A stretch of DNA of 59,581 nucleotides from DASVXQ01 sp040414855 (lineage in GTDB: Bacteria; Actinomycetota; CALGFH01): NCBI GenBank assembly GCA_040414855.1, contig JBEDUQ010000343.1, forward strand, positions 1-59,581, written 5' to 3'. The translations under genes were made by a program, and so were the position numbers. Position 1 is the stretch's first letter, and every line of letters starts with the position of its first letter. The notes under the pieces were generated by a model. That model was not told the DNA's origin, searched no databases, and was given only the letters and a program-made list of their open reading frames with translations. Shown here piece after piece: positions 17,534 to 26,343 of this stretch.

Positions 17534-18532
17534 TCAGCCCGAAAGTCGCGCTCTCGTCTCCTCAACGTCCATGCCATGGAGGCGCAGGAGGTTCTCGCCG
17601 AGGATCTTGCGCTTCGCCTGCTCGGTCAGCTGGGGGTAGCCGTACCCTTCAACCAGGTCCTGAGGCAACTGGAAGTTCCAGAACGCCTCGAGTGCCCACT
17701 GCGGCTGCCAGATGGGCGCCTCAGAACCATAGATGATCTTGTCCTCCCCACACCAGAACAGCAGCTTACCGAGCACTTCGGCGAACTGCCGGGGGGCACG
17801 GGCCACGAAGTTGATGGTCGCCGCGATCGACGCGTACAGGTTCGGGTAGCGGATCAGCTGCCAGCACACCTCGTCGATGAACGGCAGCCCGACGTGGAAG
17901 ATGACGAAGTTGATGTCCGGGAAGTTCGCGGCGGCGCCGTCCATGTCCCAGGTCTGGGTCGCCTCGATCGGCTGCGGCCCCAGCGGCACGCCCTTGTGCA
18001 CCCCGATCAGGTTGACGCCGAGCTCCTGGGCCTTCTCGAAGATCGGGAAGGCGATCTTCGGGTCGTCCATCCGCCACGGGAACGGCGTCCCGAAGTCGTA
18101 GCGGACGTTGTAGAACTTGAACGCCTTGGCGCCGAACTCGCCGACCTGACGCTCCATCAGGTCGAGCGCCCTGCGGCCCTCCAGCGGGTTCACCGAGCCC
18201 CAGAACACGGTGCGGTCGGGCCGGCGCCGCGCCAGCTCGGCGCACTCCTCCCACGGCGAGAGGCCGTCGCGGAACAGGTCGGTCAGCGGCAGCGGCATGG
18301 CCACCAGCATGTCGGTGTCCGAGCCCTCGTAGACCATCTGGTCGATGTCGTCGATGGTCCACTGACGCAGGAACTCCTCGGGCGGAAGCACGGTCTGGCC
18401 CTCGGGGGTGAGCGCGGTGTGGAACGCGTACAGATGGTTGTTGAACATCTCGCCGGCGGGACCGAGCGCGTTCTTCTTCTCGAAGTTGAAGACGTGGGCC
18501 ACGCCGTCGAACACGAACGCGTCACCGATCAT
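17534..18532 (-). CDS. Amidohydrolase-2 family protein with altered metal motifs
   Basis: This 332-residue TIM-barrel hydrolase is of the amidohydrolase-related type. The N-terminal DxHxH motif is not intact: DGVAHVF keeps the first His and has Phe in place of the second. Later ligand positions are present as GVHKG and IFHVG. The usual GSDxP near the C-terminus reads GSEAP. Family members hydrolyse or decarboxylate cyclic and aromatic acids with one metal. The changes suggest altered metal use or loss of activity. AGGGGAGG precedes the ATG at 18532, and the gene overlaps the DUF59 gene by 11 bases. Confidence 0.78.
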   Translation of the reverse strand: MIGDAFVFDGVAHVFNFEKKNALGPAGEMFNNHLYAFHTALTPEGQTVLPPEEFLRQWTIDDIDQMVYEGSDTDMLVAMPLPLTDLFRDGLSPWEECAELARRRPDRTVFWGSVNPLEGRRALDLMERQVGEFGAKAFKFYNVRYDFGTPFPWRMDDPKIAFPIFEKAQELGVNLIGVHKGVPLGPQPIEATQTWDMDGAAANFPDINFVIFHVGLPFIDEVCWQLIRYPNLYASIAATINFVARAPRQFAEVLGKLLFWCGEDKIIYGSEAPIWQPQWALEAFWNFQLPQDLVEGYGYPQLTEQAKRKILGENLLRLHGMDVEETRARLSG

Positions 18533-18884
18533 TGGTGTCCTCCCCTCGCGGGCGCCGCACCTGGTTGGGGTGCGGCAGGAAGCGGAGCTTGCGGCGTGCG
18601 TCGTCGCTGAGCCGGTCGGTGGTCCACGGCTCGTCCCAGACGATCTCGACATCGGAGCCGGCGACCTCGGGCAGGGATTCGACCCGGTCGGAGATCATCC
18701 CGATCAGGTTGGCCGCGAACGGGCACCAGCCCGTGGTCAGCAGCAGCTCGACCCTCGCCCGGTCCCCGTCCATGGCAACAGAGCGGACCAGGCCCATGTC
18801 GACGACCGAGATCCCTTTCTCCTGACAGCAGGGGTCATGGACGGAGCGGAGCGCGTCCATGATGGCGGTTTGGATGTCGGCCAT
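18522..18884 (-). CDS. MIP18/DUF59 (SufT/PaaD-like) metal-sulfur assembly protein
   Basis: The 120-residue protein has the DUF59 fold: VHDPCCQEKGISVVDMGLV near the N-terminus, then the Cys-bearing LTTGWCPFAANL and the DVEIVWDEPW strand. Related proteins help assemble or deliver Fe-S clusters, and PaaD-like members support oxygenases. The Cys in TGWCPF is the usual conserved thiol. The CC pair near residue 20 is additional. GAGG lies five bases before the ATG. Its 3' end overlaps the amidohydrolase start by 11 bases, so the two proteins are made together, possibly as metal-delivery protein and client. Confidence 0.85.
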   Translation of the reverse strand: MADIQTAIMDALRSVHDPCCQEKGISVVDMGLVRSVAMDGDRARVELLLTTGWCPFAANLIGMISDRVESLPEVAGSDVEIVWDEPWTTDRLSDDARRKLRFLPHPNQVRRPRGEDTNDR

Positions 18885-18991
18885 CTCGACCTCGCAGGCA
18901 GTCGCCGTCGCTGGCTGCCACCTTCTCCCGAGCGCCCAGGGTAGTCAAGCACCGGCCGGATCGACACGGAATATTCCCCTACGCCCGTTTA

Positions 18992-19435
18992 GGCCCTCTG
19001 TACGGGACCATCGCCGCGCTGGCGTTCCCGAAACTGTTCTTCCCGAGCTCGAGCGCGTACGCCGGGACGCTGGAGAGCTTCGCCACCTTCTTCGTCGGCT
19101 TCGCGGCCCGGCCCGTCGGCGCCTGGATCTTCGGCCACTTCGGCGACCGCATCGGCAGGAAGTCGACGCTGATCGTGACCCTGCTGCTGATGAGGATCGC
19201 GACCTTCCTGATCGGCGTGATGCCGACCTACAGCACGCTCGGGGTGTGGGCCGCGGTGCTGCTGATCGTCCTGCGGATCTGCCAGGGGATCGGGGTCGGC
19301 GGCGAGTGAGGCGGCTCTGTGCTGATGTCGATGGAATGGCACCGCGGCAATCGTCGAGGCTTCATCGCCAGCTGGCCGCAGGCGGGCGTGCCGATCGGGC
19401 TCGCCCTCTCGATCGCCGCCGTGCGCGTCGCCTCC
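18992..19435 (+). pseudogene. Remnant of an MHS-type MFS transporter
   Basis: One frame reads LYGTIAALAFPKLFFP, the MFS loop GHFGDRIGRK, then GIGVGGE, a stop, and GGSVLMSMEWHRGNRRGF. Intact metabolite:H+ symporters of this family have GGEWGGA at that point, so the TGA at 19307-19309 looks like a Trp-to-stop change. The N-terminus (the WYDFF segment) is missing and the frame loses similarity after about 19435, leaving roughly a third of a 430-residue transporter. The 3' part is in frame with the following dehydrogenase gene. Intact relatives import dicarboxylates, betaine or aromatic acids. Confidence 0.85.
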
Positions 19436-19567
19436 GCGGCGACCGGTGGCCGAGCAGGAGGCGCGGCAGCAGCCCGGCCCCACGCCGGCCGTGGGGGCCT
19501 GACCCGAGGGTTCGCTGGGTACCCTGGAACGGACACACCGGCGATCACGGGACCAGGGTCGATTGAG

Positions 19568-20842
19568 ATGGGTGAGACGGTCTTCACGTGGGGCGCGCCT
19601 CCGGTCAAGTTCGGCGTGGGCGCGACGGACGAGCTGGGCTTCGATCTCCGGCAACTCGGGATCGAGCGGGTGCTGATGGTCACGGACCCGGGAGTGGCGG
19701 CGACCGGGCTGCCCGAACGGGTCCGTGGCCTGCTCACCGACGCGGGCCTGAAGGCCGAGGTCTACGACCGGGCCCACGTCGAGCCGACCGACGAGAGCCT
19801 GCGCGAGGCCGCCGCCTTCGCCCGCGACGGCGAGTGGGACGGGTTCCTGGCGGTCGGCGGCGGCTCCTCGATCGACACCGCCAAGGCGATCAACCTGCTG
19901 ACCGCCGACGGGCGCGACGTCATGGACTACGTCAACAAGCCGGTCGGCGAGGGCCGCGCGCCGCAGCGGCCGCTCAAGCCGCTGGTGGCCGTGCCCACCA
20001 CCGCCGGGACCGGCGCCGAGAGCACGGCGGTGTGCATCCTCGACATCCTCGGGCTGCGGTTGAAGTCCGGCATCAGCCATCCGGCGCTGCGGCCGGTGCT
20101 GGCGGTGGTCGACCCGCGCAACACCCTGACCCTGCCGCCGGAGGTCACCGCCGCGGCGGGCATGGACATCGTCTGTCACGCCCTGGAGTCGTACACGGCG
20201 AGGTGGTTCTCGGAGTTTCCACGCAAGCAGGCCGCCGAGCGGGTGCCCTACTGCGGCGCCAACCCGATCTCCGACCTGTGGTGCGAGCGCGCGCTGGCGC
20301 TGGTGGCGAGGTCGTTCCGGCGCGCGGTCCACGACGGCGCCGACCTCGAGGCCCGCTCGGACATGCTCCAGGCGGCGACCTTCGCCGGGATGGGCTTCGG
20401 CAACGCCGGGGTGCACATCCCGCACGCCTGCGGCTACCCGATCGCCGGCAAGGTGCGCGACTACCAGCCGGCCGGCTATGGCGTGGACGAGCCGCTGGTC
20501 CCCCACGGCCAGTCGGTGGCGGTCACCGCCCCGGCGGCGCTCCGCCTCACCTTCCCGTCGGCGCCGGAGCGGCACCAGCGCGCCGCCGCGCTGCTCGGCG
20601 GGCTGGACCCCGAGGAGGCTGGCTCGCGGAAGCAGCCGGAGCTGCTGCCCGAGGTGCTGATCCGGCTGATGCGCGACATCGGCGTCCCCAACGGCGTCGC
20701 CGCCTTCGGCTACGACCAGGCCGACATCCCCGAGCTGGTCGACGGCGCGATGCGACAGCAGCGCCTGCTCGCGGTCGCCCCGGTCGAGGTGAACGAGGAG
20801 ACGCTGGCCAGGATCCTCAGGGACTCGCTCCAGAACTGGTGA
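19568..20842 (+). CDS. Iron-containing alcohol dehydrogenase, hydroxyacid-oxoacid transhydrogenase type
   Basis: The 424-residue protein belongs to the iron-dependent dehydrogenase family. The nucleotide loop is AVGGGSSIDTAKAI, with PTTAGTGAE after it. The metal region is GMDIVCHALESY and VHIPHACGYPIAG. The insert YCGANPISDLWCERAL is typical of the HOT/ADHFE1 branch, which couples 4-hydroxybutyrate oxidation to 2-oxoglutarate reduction; that assignment is by resemblance. The ATG at 19568 (MGETVFTW) fits the family start. The same frame continues upstream into the transporter remnant, but that part is not expected to be translated. It is convergent with the FAD oxidase gene. Confidence 0.88.
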   Translation: MGETVFTWGAPPVKFGVGATDELGFDLRQLGIERVLMVTDPGVAATGLPERVRGLLTDAGLKAEVYDRAHVEPTDESLREAAAFARDGEWDGFLAVGGGSSIDTAKAINLLTADGRDVMDYVNKPVGEGRAPQRPLKPLVAVPTTAGTGAESTAVCILDILGLRLKSGISHPALRPVLAVVDPRNTLTLPPEVTAAAGMDIVCHALESYTARWFSEFPRKQAAERVPYCGANPISDLWCERALALVARSFRRAVHDGADLEARSDMLQAATFAGMGFGNAGVHIPHACGYPIAGKVRDYQPAGYGVDEPLVPHGQSVAVTAPAALRLTFPSAPERHQRAAALLGGLDPEEAGSRKQPELLPEVLIRLMRDIGVPNGVAAFGYDQADIPELVDGAMRQQRLLAVAPVEVNEETLARILRDSLQNW

Positions 20843-20867
20843 GCCGGCGGTACACGCCGCGCGACGC

Positions 20868-22010
20868 TCAGCGCGAGCCGAACCGCGCCACCGCGAAGGG
20901 ACCGAGGTCGAGCGGTGGTGGAGTGCCCAGCGCCAGGTCCGTGACCGCCGCGCCCGACCAGGGCCCGACCTGGAGCCCGTAGGGCCCGTGTCCGGTCGCG
21001 AAGTAGAGGTTCTCGATCCCCGGTGAGCGGCCGAGCACCGGCTTGCCGTCCGGGATCGCCGGGCGGAAGCCGATGCGGACCTCGAGCACGGTCGCGGCCG
21101 CAAGGCCCGGCGCCAGCCGCAGCGCCTCGCCGAGGACCTCGTGCAGGCCGGCCGCGGTGACCCGGTGGTCGTAGCCGGCGCCGTGCTCGCGGGTGGCGCC
21201 GGCGACCACCCGGTTGGCCGGGAAGGTCAGCAGGTAGTGGCTGTGGAAGCCGGTCACGATCGGCCAGTCGCCGGTGGGCACGCCCGGCAGCTCCAGGTGC
21301 GCGATCTGGCCGCGCTGCGGCGCCACCGGCACCGAGACGCCGAGGTCGTCGGCGAGCGCGCCCGACCAGGCGCCTCCGGCGACGATCACCGCGTCGGCGC
21401 TGACCGTGCGCCCGTCCACCGAGACCCCGATCGCGCGCCGCCGGTCCCGGTCGAGCAGCAGCCTGGCGTCGCCATGCATGGTGGCGCCGCCGCGGTGCCG
21501 GAGCGCCCGCTGGAGCGAGTCCCTGAGCAGCCGCCCGTCGACGCGCGCGGCGCCGGGGACGTGGACCGCCCCGCGCACCGGCCCCAGCGCCGGGAACCGT
21601 ACCCGGGCGGTGCGGTCGTCGACCACGGCGGGGTCGCCGATGTGGCTGAACCCGTCCCGCTTACGGCGGTGCAGCTCGGCGAGCAGGGCGTCGAGCCGGC
21701 CGGCCTCCTGCTCGCTGGTGGCGACGTGCAGGGCGCCGACGACCTCGTAGCCGGTCTGGACCTCGCCGTCCTCGGCGAGCCGCTCGAGCAGCTCCGGGTA
21801 CCAGGAAGCCGCAACCGCGGCCAGGCGCAGCAGCTCGGCGTCGCTGTCCTGGAAGCCGCTGCCCGGCGACAGGATGCCGGCGCCGGCCGCGGTCGCCTGC
21901 CCCTGGTCGCTCCGGTCCACCAGGACCGCCTCGGCGCCCCGGCGGACGGCATGGTATGCCGCGCTCGAACCGACCAGCCCACCGCCGACCACGGCGACCC
22001 GCGAGGTCAC
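20868..22010 (-). CDS. FAD-dependent amine/amino-acid oxidase (DAO family)
   Basis: The 380-residue protein has the N-terminal dinucleotide fold VAVVGGGLVGSSAAYHAVRRG, a second motif VIVAGGAWSG, and a C-terminal flavin region (GFRPAIPDGKPVLG, then YFATGHGPYGLQVGPWSG). This is the D-amino-acid oxidase/glycine-oxidase/sarcosine-oxidase fold, and the substrate is unknown. The GTG at 22010 overlaps the stop of the SMP-30 gene as GTGA, so the two are translationally coupled. The frame is open far upstream, but that region is the SMP-30 gene in another phase. Confidence 0.88.
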   Translation of the reverse strand: MTSRVAVVGGGLVGSSAAYHAVRRGAEAVLVDRSDQGQATAAGAGILSPGSGFQDSDAELLRLAAVAASWYPELLERLAEDGEVQTGYEVVGALHVATSEQEAGRLDALLAELHRRKRDGFSHIGDPAVVDDRTARVRFPALGPVRGAVHVPGAARVDGRLLRDSLQRALRHRGGATMHGDARLLLDRDRRRAIGVSVDGRTVSADAVIVAGGAWSGALADDLGVSVPVAPQRGQIAHLELPGVPTGDWPIVTGFHSHYLLTFPANRVVAGATREHGAGYDHRVTAAGLHEVLGEALRLAPGLAAATVLEVRIGFRPAIPDGKPVLGRSPGIENLYFATGHGPYGLQVGPWSGAAVTDLALGTPPPLDLGPFAVARFGSR

Positions 22011-22978
22011 CGCCAATGGCTCATCGGCAGTCCGGGCACCGGGGAGCGGAAGGTCGCCAGGCGCGGCATCGCCAGCGAGCCGACGTGGACGGTCCCAAGG
22101 TCCGGCCCCGCGAAGCAGACGCTGGTCGGGAACTGGAGCCGCGGACCGGCGGCGGCCGCCATGTCCTCCGGCTGGGCGGTGCCCGCCTCCAGTTTGCTCT
22201 CGAAGCCGGCCAGGACCTCCTCGCGCGGGTCCTCGAAGACCACGTGCCAGTCGCCGTCCGTGTCGAGGACGCCGATCCCGTTGCGCACCACCGTGGCGAC
22301 CCAGAGGTTGCCCTCTGCGTCGAAGGTGAAGCCGTCGACGTAGGCGCCGGGCCCGAGGGGGTCGGGGCCGAACACCTCGCGCTCGCCGAGCGAGCCGTCC
22401 GGCTCGACCGGGAACCGCAGGATCCGCGCCTTCATGGTCTCGGCGACGTAGAGGTAGCGCTCCTCGGGGTCGAGCCTGGCCTCGTTGGTGGCGTAGATGC
22501 CGTCGGCGACGATCCTTGGGCCGCGCTCGTCCACCAGCACGATGAACCCGTCCGGCCTGGGTTTGGCGACCGCGGGCCACCAGGTCTCCTCGCGCGTCAG
22601 GCAGGTGATCCACAGCCGCCCGCCGCGGTCGTAGAAGACGAAGTTCGCGCTGGTCAGGCGCTGACCGTCGACCGACTCCAGGACCGTCGACGCCTCGCCG
22701 GCGCGGGTCATCCGCTGCACCATCCCGAGCGCGATGTTGGCGGTCACCAGGTCGCCGGCGGGATCGATCGCCAGCCCGTTGGGCTCGCCGCCCCAGCCGC
22801 CGAGGAAGTGCTGGCCGCCGTCGGGGTCGATGCGGGTGACCCCGCCGCGGGCGTCGGACGCCCAGAGCGTGCCGTCCGGTTCGGCGACGACCGACTCGGG
22901 TCGCGCCAGGTCGTGGCCGGTCCATGCAAGGTCGTCGAGGTCGAGGGTGAAGTGCCTGATCGCGCTGCCGGTGGTCAT
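22007..22978 (-). CDS. SMP-30/gluconolactonase-like beta-propeller hydrolase
   Basis: This 323-residue six-bladed propeller belongs to the SMP-30/gluconolactonase/LRE type. Landmarks are ARPESVVAEPDGTLWASDARGGVTRI, GEPNGLAIDPAGDLVTAN, YATNEARLDPEERYLYVAET and VDGFTFDAEGNLWVATVV. The metal-binding Glu near the start (PESV) and the Asn and Asp of the later repeats are visible. It probably hydrolyses a lactone in a sugar-acid pathway. GAGGAG is five bases before the ATG. It is coupled by a GTGA overlap to the FAD oxidase, which could oxidise the related compound. Confidence 0.88.
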   Translation of the reverse strand: MTTGSAIRHFTLDLDDLAWTGHDLARPESVVAEPDGTLWASDARGGVTRIDPDGGQHFLGGWGGEPNGLAIDPAGDLVTANIALGMVQRMTRAGEASTVLESVDGQRLTSANFVFYDRGGRLWITCLTREETWWPAVAKPRPDGFIVLVDERGPRIVADGIYATNEARLDPEERYLYVAETMKARILRFPVEPDGSLGEREVFGPDPLGPGAYVDGFTFDAEGNLWVATVVRNGIGVLDTDGDWHVVFEDPREEVLAGFESKLEAGTAQPEDMAAAAGPRLQFPTSVCFAGPDLGTVHVGSLAMPRLATFRSPVPGLPMSHWR

Positions 22979-23001
22979 CGGCGCTCCTCAGCTCCGCAAG
23001 C

Positions 23002-24234
23002 TCACGCTCCCCCGACCACATGATGGCGGACTTGGCCGGAGCGCGACAGGGCCAGCGCGGCGAGCACCGCCAGCGCGGCGCCGAGCACGCACGGCGCCAG
23101 CGCCCTGGAAGCCGACAGGAACCGCCCGAGCAGGCCGCCGTCGATCAGCAGCCCGTAGACGCCCATCTCCAGGCCGGTCCACTCCAGCAGGCTCAGCCGC
23201 CGCGGCACGCGCAGCCTCCGCAGCGCGAGCGCCACCGCGGCCACCAGGACGACCAGGCTGCCGACCATCAGCGCTGGGCCGATCGGGCCGACCGGGGCGT
23301 CGGCGACGTAGCTGCCGTCGGCGATGGACGCGATCGCGTGCCCCCAGCCGGCCAGCGGCGCGCCGACCGCGCCCAGGCCGGCGTCGTCCCCGGGGCTGGC
23401 GGGCACCATCACGCCCGCGTACCACCACCACGCGGCCAGGATCACCGAACCGGGGACCAGCACGGTCGCGGCGGCCCTGATCCGCTCGCGAAGCCTGCTG
23501 TCGGGCCGCAGCAACAGCCAGACCGCCGCCGCGGCCGCGAAGCCGAGGTAGGTCTCCTTGGTGAGGCCCGCGGCGGCGAACGCGAGCGCCGCCGGGACCA
23601 GCCGGCGGTCAAGGGTCAGGCTGAGCCCGACAACGGCCAGCGCCAGCCCGAGCGGCTCGGCGGTGCCGAACATGTCCCCGACGATCACCCCCGGGATGAG
23701 CGCGAACCCCAGGCCCCACCAGCGGGAGCGGCCGGCGGGGCCCAGCAGCCTGGCGGTCGCCGCGCAGCCGGCGCCGACCGCCAGCAGCCCGGTCGCCAGC
23801 AGCGCTACCGGCACCGCTTCGGGCTGTCCGGCCGCCAGCAGCCACCCGGCCATCGCCATCAGCGGCCGGCGGGCGCGGTAGCGCGGCATGTCGAAGCCGT
23901 CGGCGATGTGCCCGCGGAGCAGCGGGTCGTAGGCGAGCCCGAGGAACCACTGGCCATCGTAGCCGGGTCCCGGCGTGACCACGACGTCATGGCCGCGGGC
24001 TGCCAGCTCCTCGTCGAGCCGCCAGGTGGTGCCGACGACGAACGGCGCCGACGGCCCGCCGCCGAGCCCGTTGGAGTCCAGCCGCACGAACTGCACCGCC
24101 AGCAGGATCCCCGCGACCACGAGCCCCACGAGGCCCACCGCAATGACGCCGCGCCAGGGCGGCTGCTGCCTGGAGGGCGCGTCAGCGATGGCCTGCGAGT
24201 CGGGTCTGGTCTCAGGGAGGTCCCGCGTGTCCAC
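23002..24234 (-). CDS. Polytopic GT-C-like membrane protein
   Basis: This 410-residue protein has about nine membrane helices, starting at residue 26 (VIAVGLVGLVVAGILLAV). The first extracytoplasmic loop contains GPGYDGQWFLGLAYDPLLRG. This resembles the acidic catalytic loop of membrane glycopolymer-forming proteins and other GT-C folds that use polyprenyl-phosphate sugars. The family role is inferred, not shown. The GTG at 24234 is six bases after GGGGGT. An ATG further up (24342) would run through the hairpin repeat and was rejected. The SMP-30 gene follows in the same orientation after 23 bases. Confidence 0.7.
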   Translation of the reverse strand: MDTRDLPETRPDSQAIADAPSRQQPPWRGVIAVGLVGLVVAGILLAVQFVRLDSNGLGGGPSAPFVVGTTWRLDEELAARGHDVVVTPGPGYDGQWFLGLAYDPLLRGHIADGFDMPRYRARRPLMAMAGWLLAAGQPEAVPVALLATGLLAVGAGCAATARLLGPAGRSRWWGLGFALIPGVIVGDMFGTAEPLGLALAVVGLSLTLDRRLVPAALAFAAAGLTKETYLGFAAAAAVWLLLRPDSRLRERIRAAATVLVPGSVILAAWWWYAGVMVPASPGDDAGLGAVGAPLAGWGHAIASIADGSYVADAPVGPIGPALMVGSLVVLVAAVALALRRLRVPRRLSLLEWTGLEMGVYGLLIDGGLLGRFLSASRALAPCVLGAALAVLAALALSRSGQVRHHVVGGA

Positions 24235-24296
24235 TACCGCACCCCCAAGAGGATCCTCGCCGCAGTCGGGCCTTCGGATCCTAACGGCTTTCCCCG

Positions 24297-24351
24297 GTCC
24301 ATGTGGGGGGAGCTCGCTCCCCCCACGGCCCCCCAAGGTCAAACCCGTTCC
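24297..24351 (-). repeat. REP-like hairpin element, copy 4 (reverse orientation)
   Basis: Read on the minus strand it begins GGAACGGGTTTGACC and ends ACATGGAC. The stem GTGGGGGGAGC/GCTCCCCCCAC is conserved, while the loop and flanks differ from copies 1 and 3. It lies between the response-regulator gene and the GT-C-like gene, both on the minus strand. Confidence 0.8.
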
Positions 24352-24392
24352 GCCGTCCCATGGTCACCCGGGTCTCGCGAGGTCGCCGGGGG

Positions 24393-25037
24393 TTATGCCT
24401 GGAGATATGCGAGCACCGCCAGGACTCGCCGGTTGTCGTCCTCGGAGGGTGGCAGGCCGAGCTTGCTGAAGATGTTGTTGGTGTGCTTGGCGACGGCCTT
24501 CTCGGTGACGAACAGACGGGCGGCGATGGCCGCGTTGGAGCGGCCCTCGGCCATCAGGCCGAGGACCTCGCGCTCTCTGGGGGTGAGCTGGGCGAGCGGC
24601 TGGCTCCTCGACCGCTTGGCGAGGAGCTGCGCGATCACCTCCGGGTCCATCGCGGTGCCGCCGGCGGCGACCCTACGGACCGCGTCGACGAACTGGCCGA
24701 CGTTGGAGACGCGGTCCTTGAGCAGGTAGCCGACCCCGCCGTTGCGGTCGGACAGCAGCTCGCTGGCGTAGAGCGGCTCGACGTACTGGGACAGCACCAG
24801 CACCGGCAGGCCGGGCACGCGCCGGCGCGCCTCGATCGCGGCGCGGAGCCCCTCGTCGGTGAAGCTGGGCGGCAGCCGGACGTCGACCACGGCGACGTCC
24901 GGCCGATGGCTGGTCAGCGCCCGCAGCAGCGACGGCCCGTTGTCGACAGCCTCGACGACCTCGAAGTCGTGCGCCGTCAGCAGCCGGATCAGGCCGTCCC
25001 TGAGGAGGGCGAGGTCTTCGGCGATGACGATTCGCAC
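24393..25037 (-). CDS. NarL/LuxR-family response regulator
   Basis: The 214-residue protein has a receiver domain with the acidic pair in VIAEDLALLRDG, phospho-acceptor Asp52 (VAVVDVRLPP) and Lys in YLLKDRV. A GerE helix-turn-helix follows at residues about 148-195 (LTPREREVLGLMAEGRSNAAIA). The GTG at 25037 is preceded by GGAG; any later start would cut the receiver active site. It overlaps the sensor kinase gene by 49 bases, an unusually long overlap that implies coupled translation. Its targets may include the adjacent inverted repeats at 26344-26404. Confidence 0.93.
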   Translation of the reverse strand: MRIVIAEDLALLRDGLIRLLTAHDFEVVEAVDNGPSLLRALTSHRPDVAVVDVRLPPSFTDEGLRAAIEARRRVPGLPVLVLSQYVEPLYASELLSDRNGGVGYLLKDRVSNVGQFVDAVRRVAAGGTAMDPEVIAQLLAKRSRSQPLAQLTPREREVLGLMAEGRSNAAIAARLFVTEKAVAKHTNNIFSKLGLPPSEDDNRRVLAVLAYLQA

Positions 25038-26308
25038 GGCAGCTCCATGGTGAGCACGGTCGGCCCGCCTGGCGGGCTGTCGAGGTTGAGAGTGCCATCG
25101 AAGGGCGCGAGCCGTCGGCGGATGCCCTCCAGGCCGCTGCCTCTGGCCGGGTCGGCGCCGCCCGCGCCGTCGTCGCCGACCACGATGTCCAGCGAGCCGG
25201 CCTCCTGGCGCATGCGGACCCAGCAGCGGCTCGCCCGGCTGTGCTTGATCACGTTGGTGAGCGCCTCGGCGACGGCGAAGTAGGCGGCCGACTCGACCGG
25301 CGGCGGAAGGCGCCCGTCCAGTACAGTCTCGACCTCGGTGGGAACCGGCGTTCGCAGCGCGAGCGCCCGTACCGCGCCGTCGAGGCCGCGGTCGGCGAGC
25401 ACCGGCGGGTGGATGCCCCTGACCACGTCGCGCAGCTCGGCCAGGGCGGTGCCGGTGGCGAGCTTGGCCTCGGCGAGCAGCTCCTTGGCGGCGGCCGGGT
25501 CGGAGGCGACCGCCTCCTCGGCCATGCCGAGGCTCATGCCGAGCGCGACCAGCCGCGCCTGCACGCCGTCGTGGAGGTCCCGCTCGATGCGGCGCAGCTC
25601 CGCCGCCTGGGTGTCGACGCTCACCGCGCGGGTCTCGGCGAGCTCGCTGACCCGTCTGGTGAGCCGTGAGCGCTCGGTCGGCGCCAGCAGCCAGCGCGCC
25701 AGGGTCGCGTCGGCACGCATCAGCGCGGGCGTGAACAGCCACCAGAGCGCCAGCACCAGCCCGCCTTCGACCGCGACCAGGTTCGCGCCGGTCTGGTCGG
25801 TGACCCGCACCACCCCGACCCAGACCGGGTCGACCGAGGGGAGCGCCGGCCAGATCAGCGGCAGCGCGAAGGCGGCGATCGCCGCCAGGAACACGGCCAC
25901 CACCAGCACGCGGAGCACCAGGCCGGCGGTCGCGTTGACCACCAGCCAAGCCAGGTCGCGCCAGGTCGCCGGGTCCCGCACGACCCGCTTGAGGCGCGCG
26001 AACAGGCCGCCCGGCACCCCCGGCCGGTAGGGGTGCTCGACCGGCCGGCCGAGCACCCGGGCGGCGCGGCGGCGGGATGCCCCGGCGAAGGCGCGGACCA
26101 GCGCGAACGACGACAGCACCAGCGGCAGGCCGATCCAGACCGGGATCAGCAACGCGGTCACCGACACCAGCAACAGGGGCACCAGGCCGACCACGGCGAG
26201 CACGATCCACCCGAGCGCGGACCCGAGCAGCCAGAGCCGCCCCGGCCGCCGCCAGGCGGCGTCGTCGCCGCCGGCCCGGTCCGGGGTCGCGTTGGAGGTC
26301 GCGCTCAT
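24989..26308 (-). CDS. NarL-type sensor histidine kinase
   Basis: This 439-residue membrane kinase has hydrophobic segments in the first half (WLLGSALGWIVLAVVGLVPL and three or four more helices). A HisKA_3 dimerisation helix follows with the phospho-acceptor His in RIERDLHDGVQARL. The ATPase domain has the N box AEALTNVIKHS and the G1/G2 segments VGDDGAGGADP and GSGLEGIRRR. It autophosphorylates on His and passes phosphate to the overlapping regulator. The signal is unknown, as no large extracytoplasmic domain is seen. The start is ATG 26308 or 26317; neither has a strong ribosome site. Confidence 0.92.
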   Translation of the reverse strand: MSATSNATPDRAGGDDAAWRRPGRLWLLGSALGWIVLAVVGLVPLLLVSVTALLIPVWIGLPLVLSSFALVRAFAGASRRRAARVLGRPVEHPYRPGVPGGLFARLKRVVRDPATWRDLAWLVVNATAGLVLRVLVVAVFLAAIAAFALPLIWPALPSVDPVWVGVVRVTDQTGANLVAVEGGLVLALWWLFTPALMRADATLARWLLAPTERSRLTRRVSELAETRAVSVDTQAAELRRIERDLHDGVQARLVALGMSLGMAEEAVASDPAAAKELLAEAKLATGTALAELRDVVRGIHPPVLADRGLDGAVRALALRTPVPTEVETVLDGRLPPPVESAAYFAVAEALTNVIKHSRASRCWVRMRQEAGSLDIVVGDDGAGGADPARGSGLEGIRRRLAPFDGTLNLDSPPGGPTVLTMELPCESSSPKTSPSSGTA

Positions 26309-26343
26309 GGGTCCCATTGTGACCGAGGGCGACCCCGTGCTCA

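Noticed and set aside
19307..19309. TGA read as selenocysteine or Trp in the transporter frame
   Set aside because: The gene is also truncated at both ends, so decay explains the stop more simply than recoding.
19319..20842. A longer transhydrogenase starting within the transporter remnant
   Set aside because: The added 83 residues are the decayed transporter and an intergenic stretch. The family N-terminus begins at 19568.
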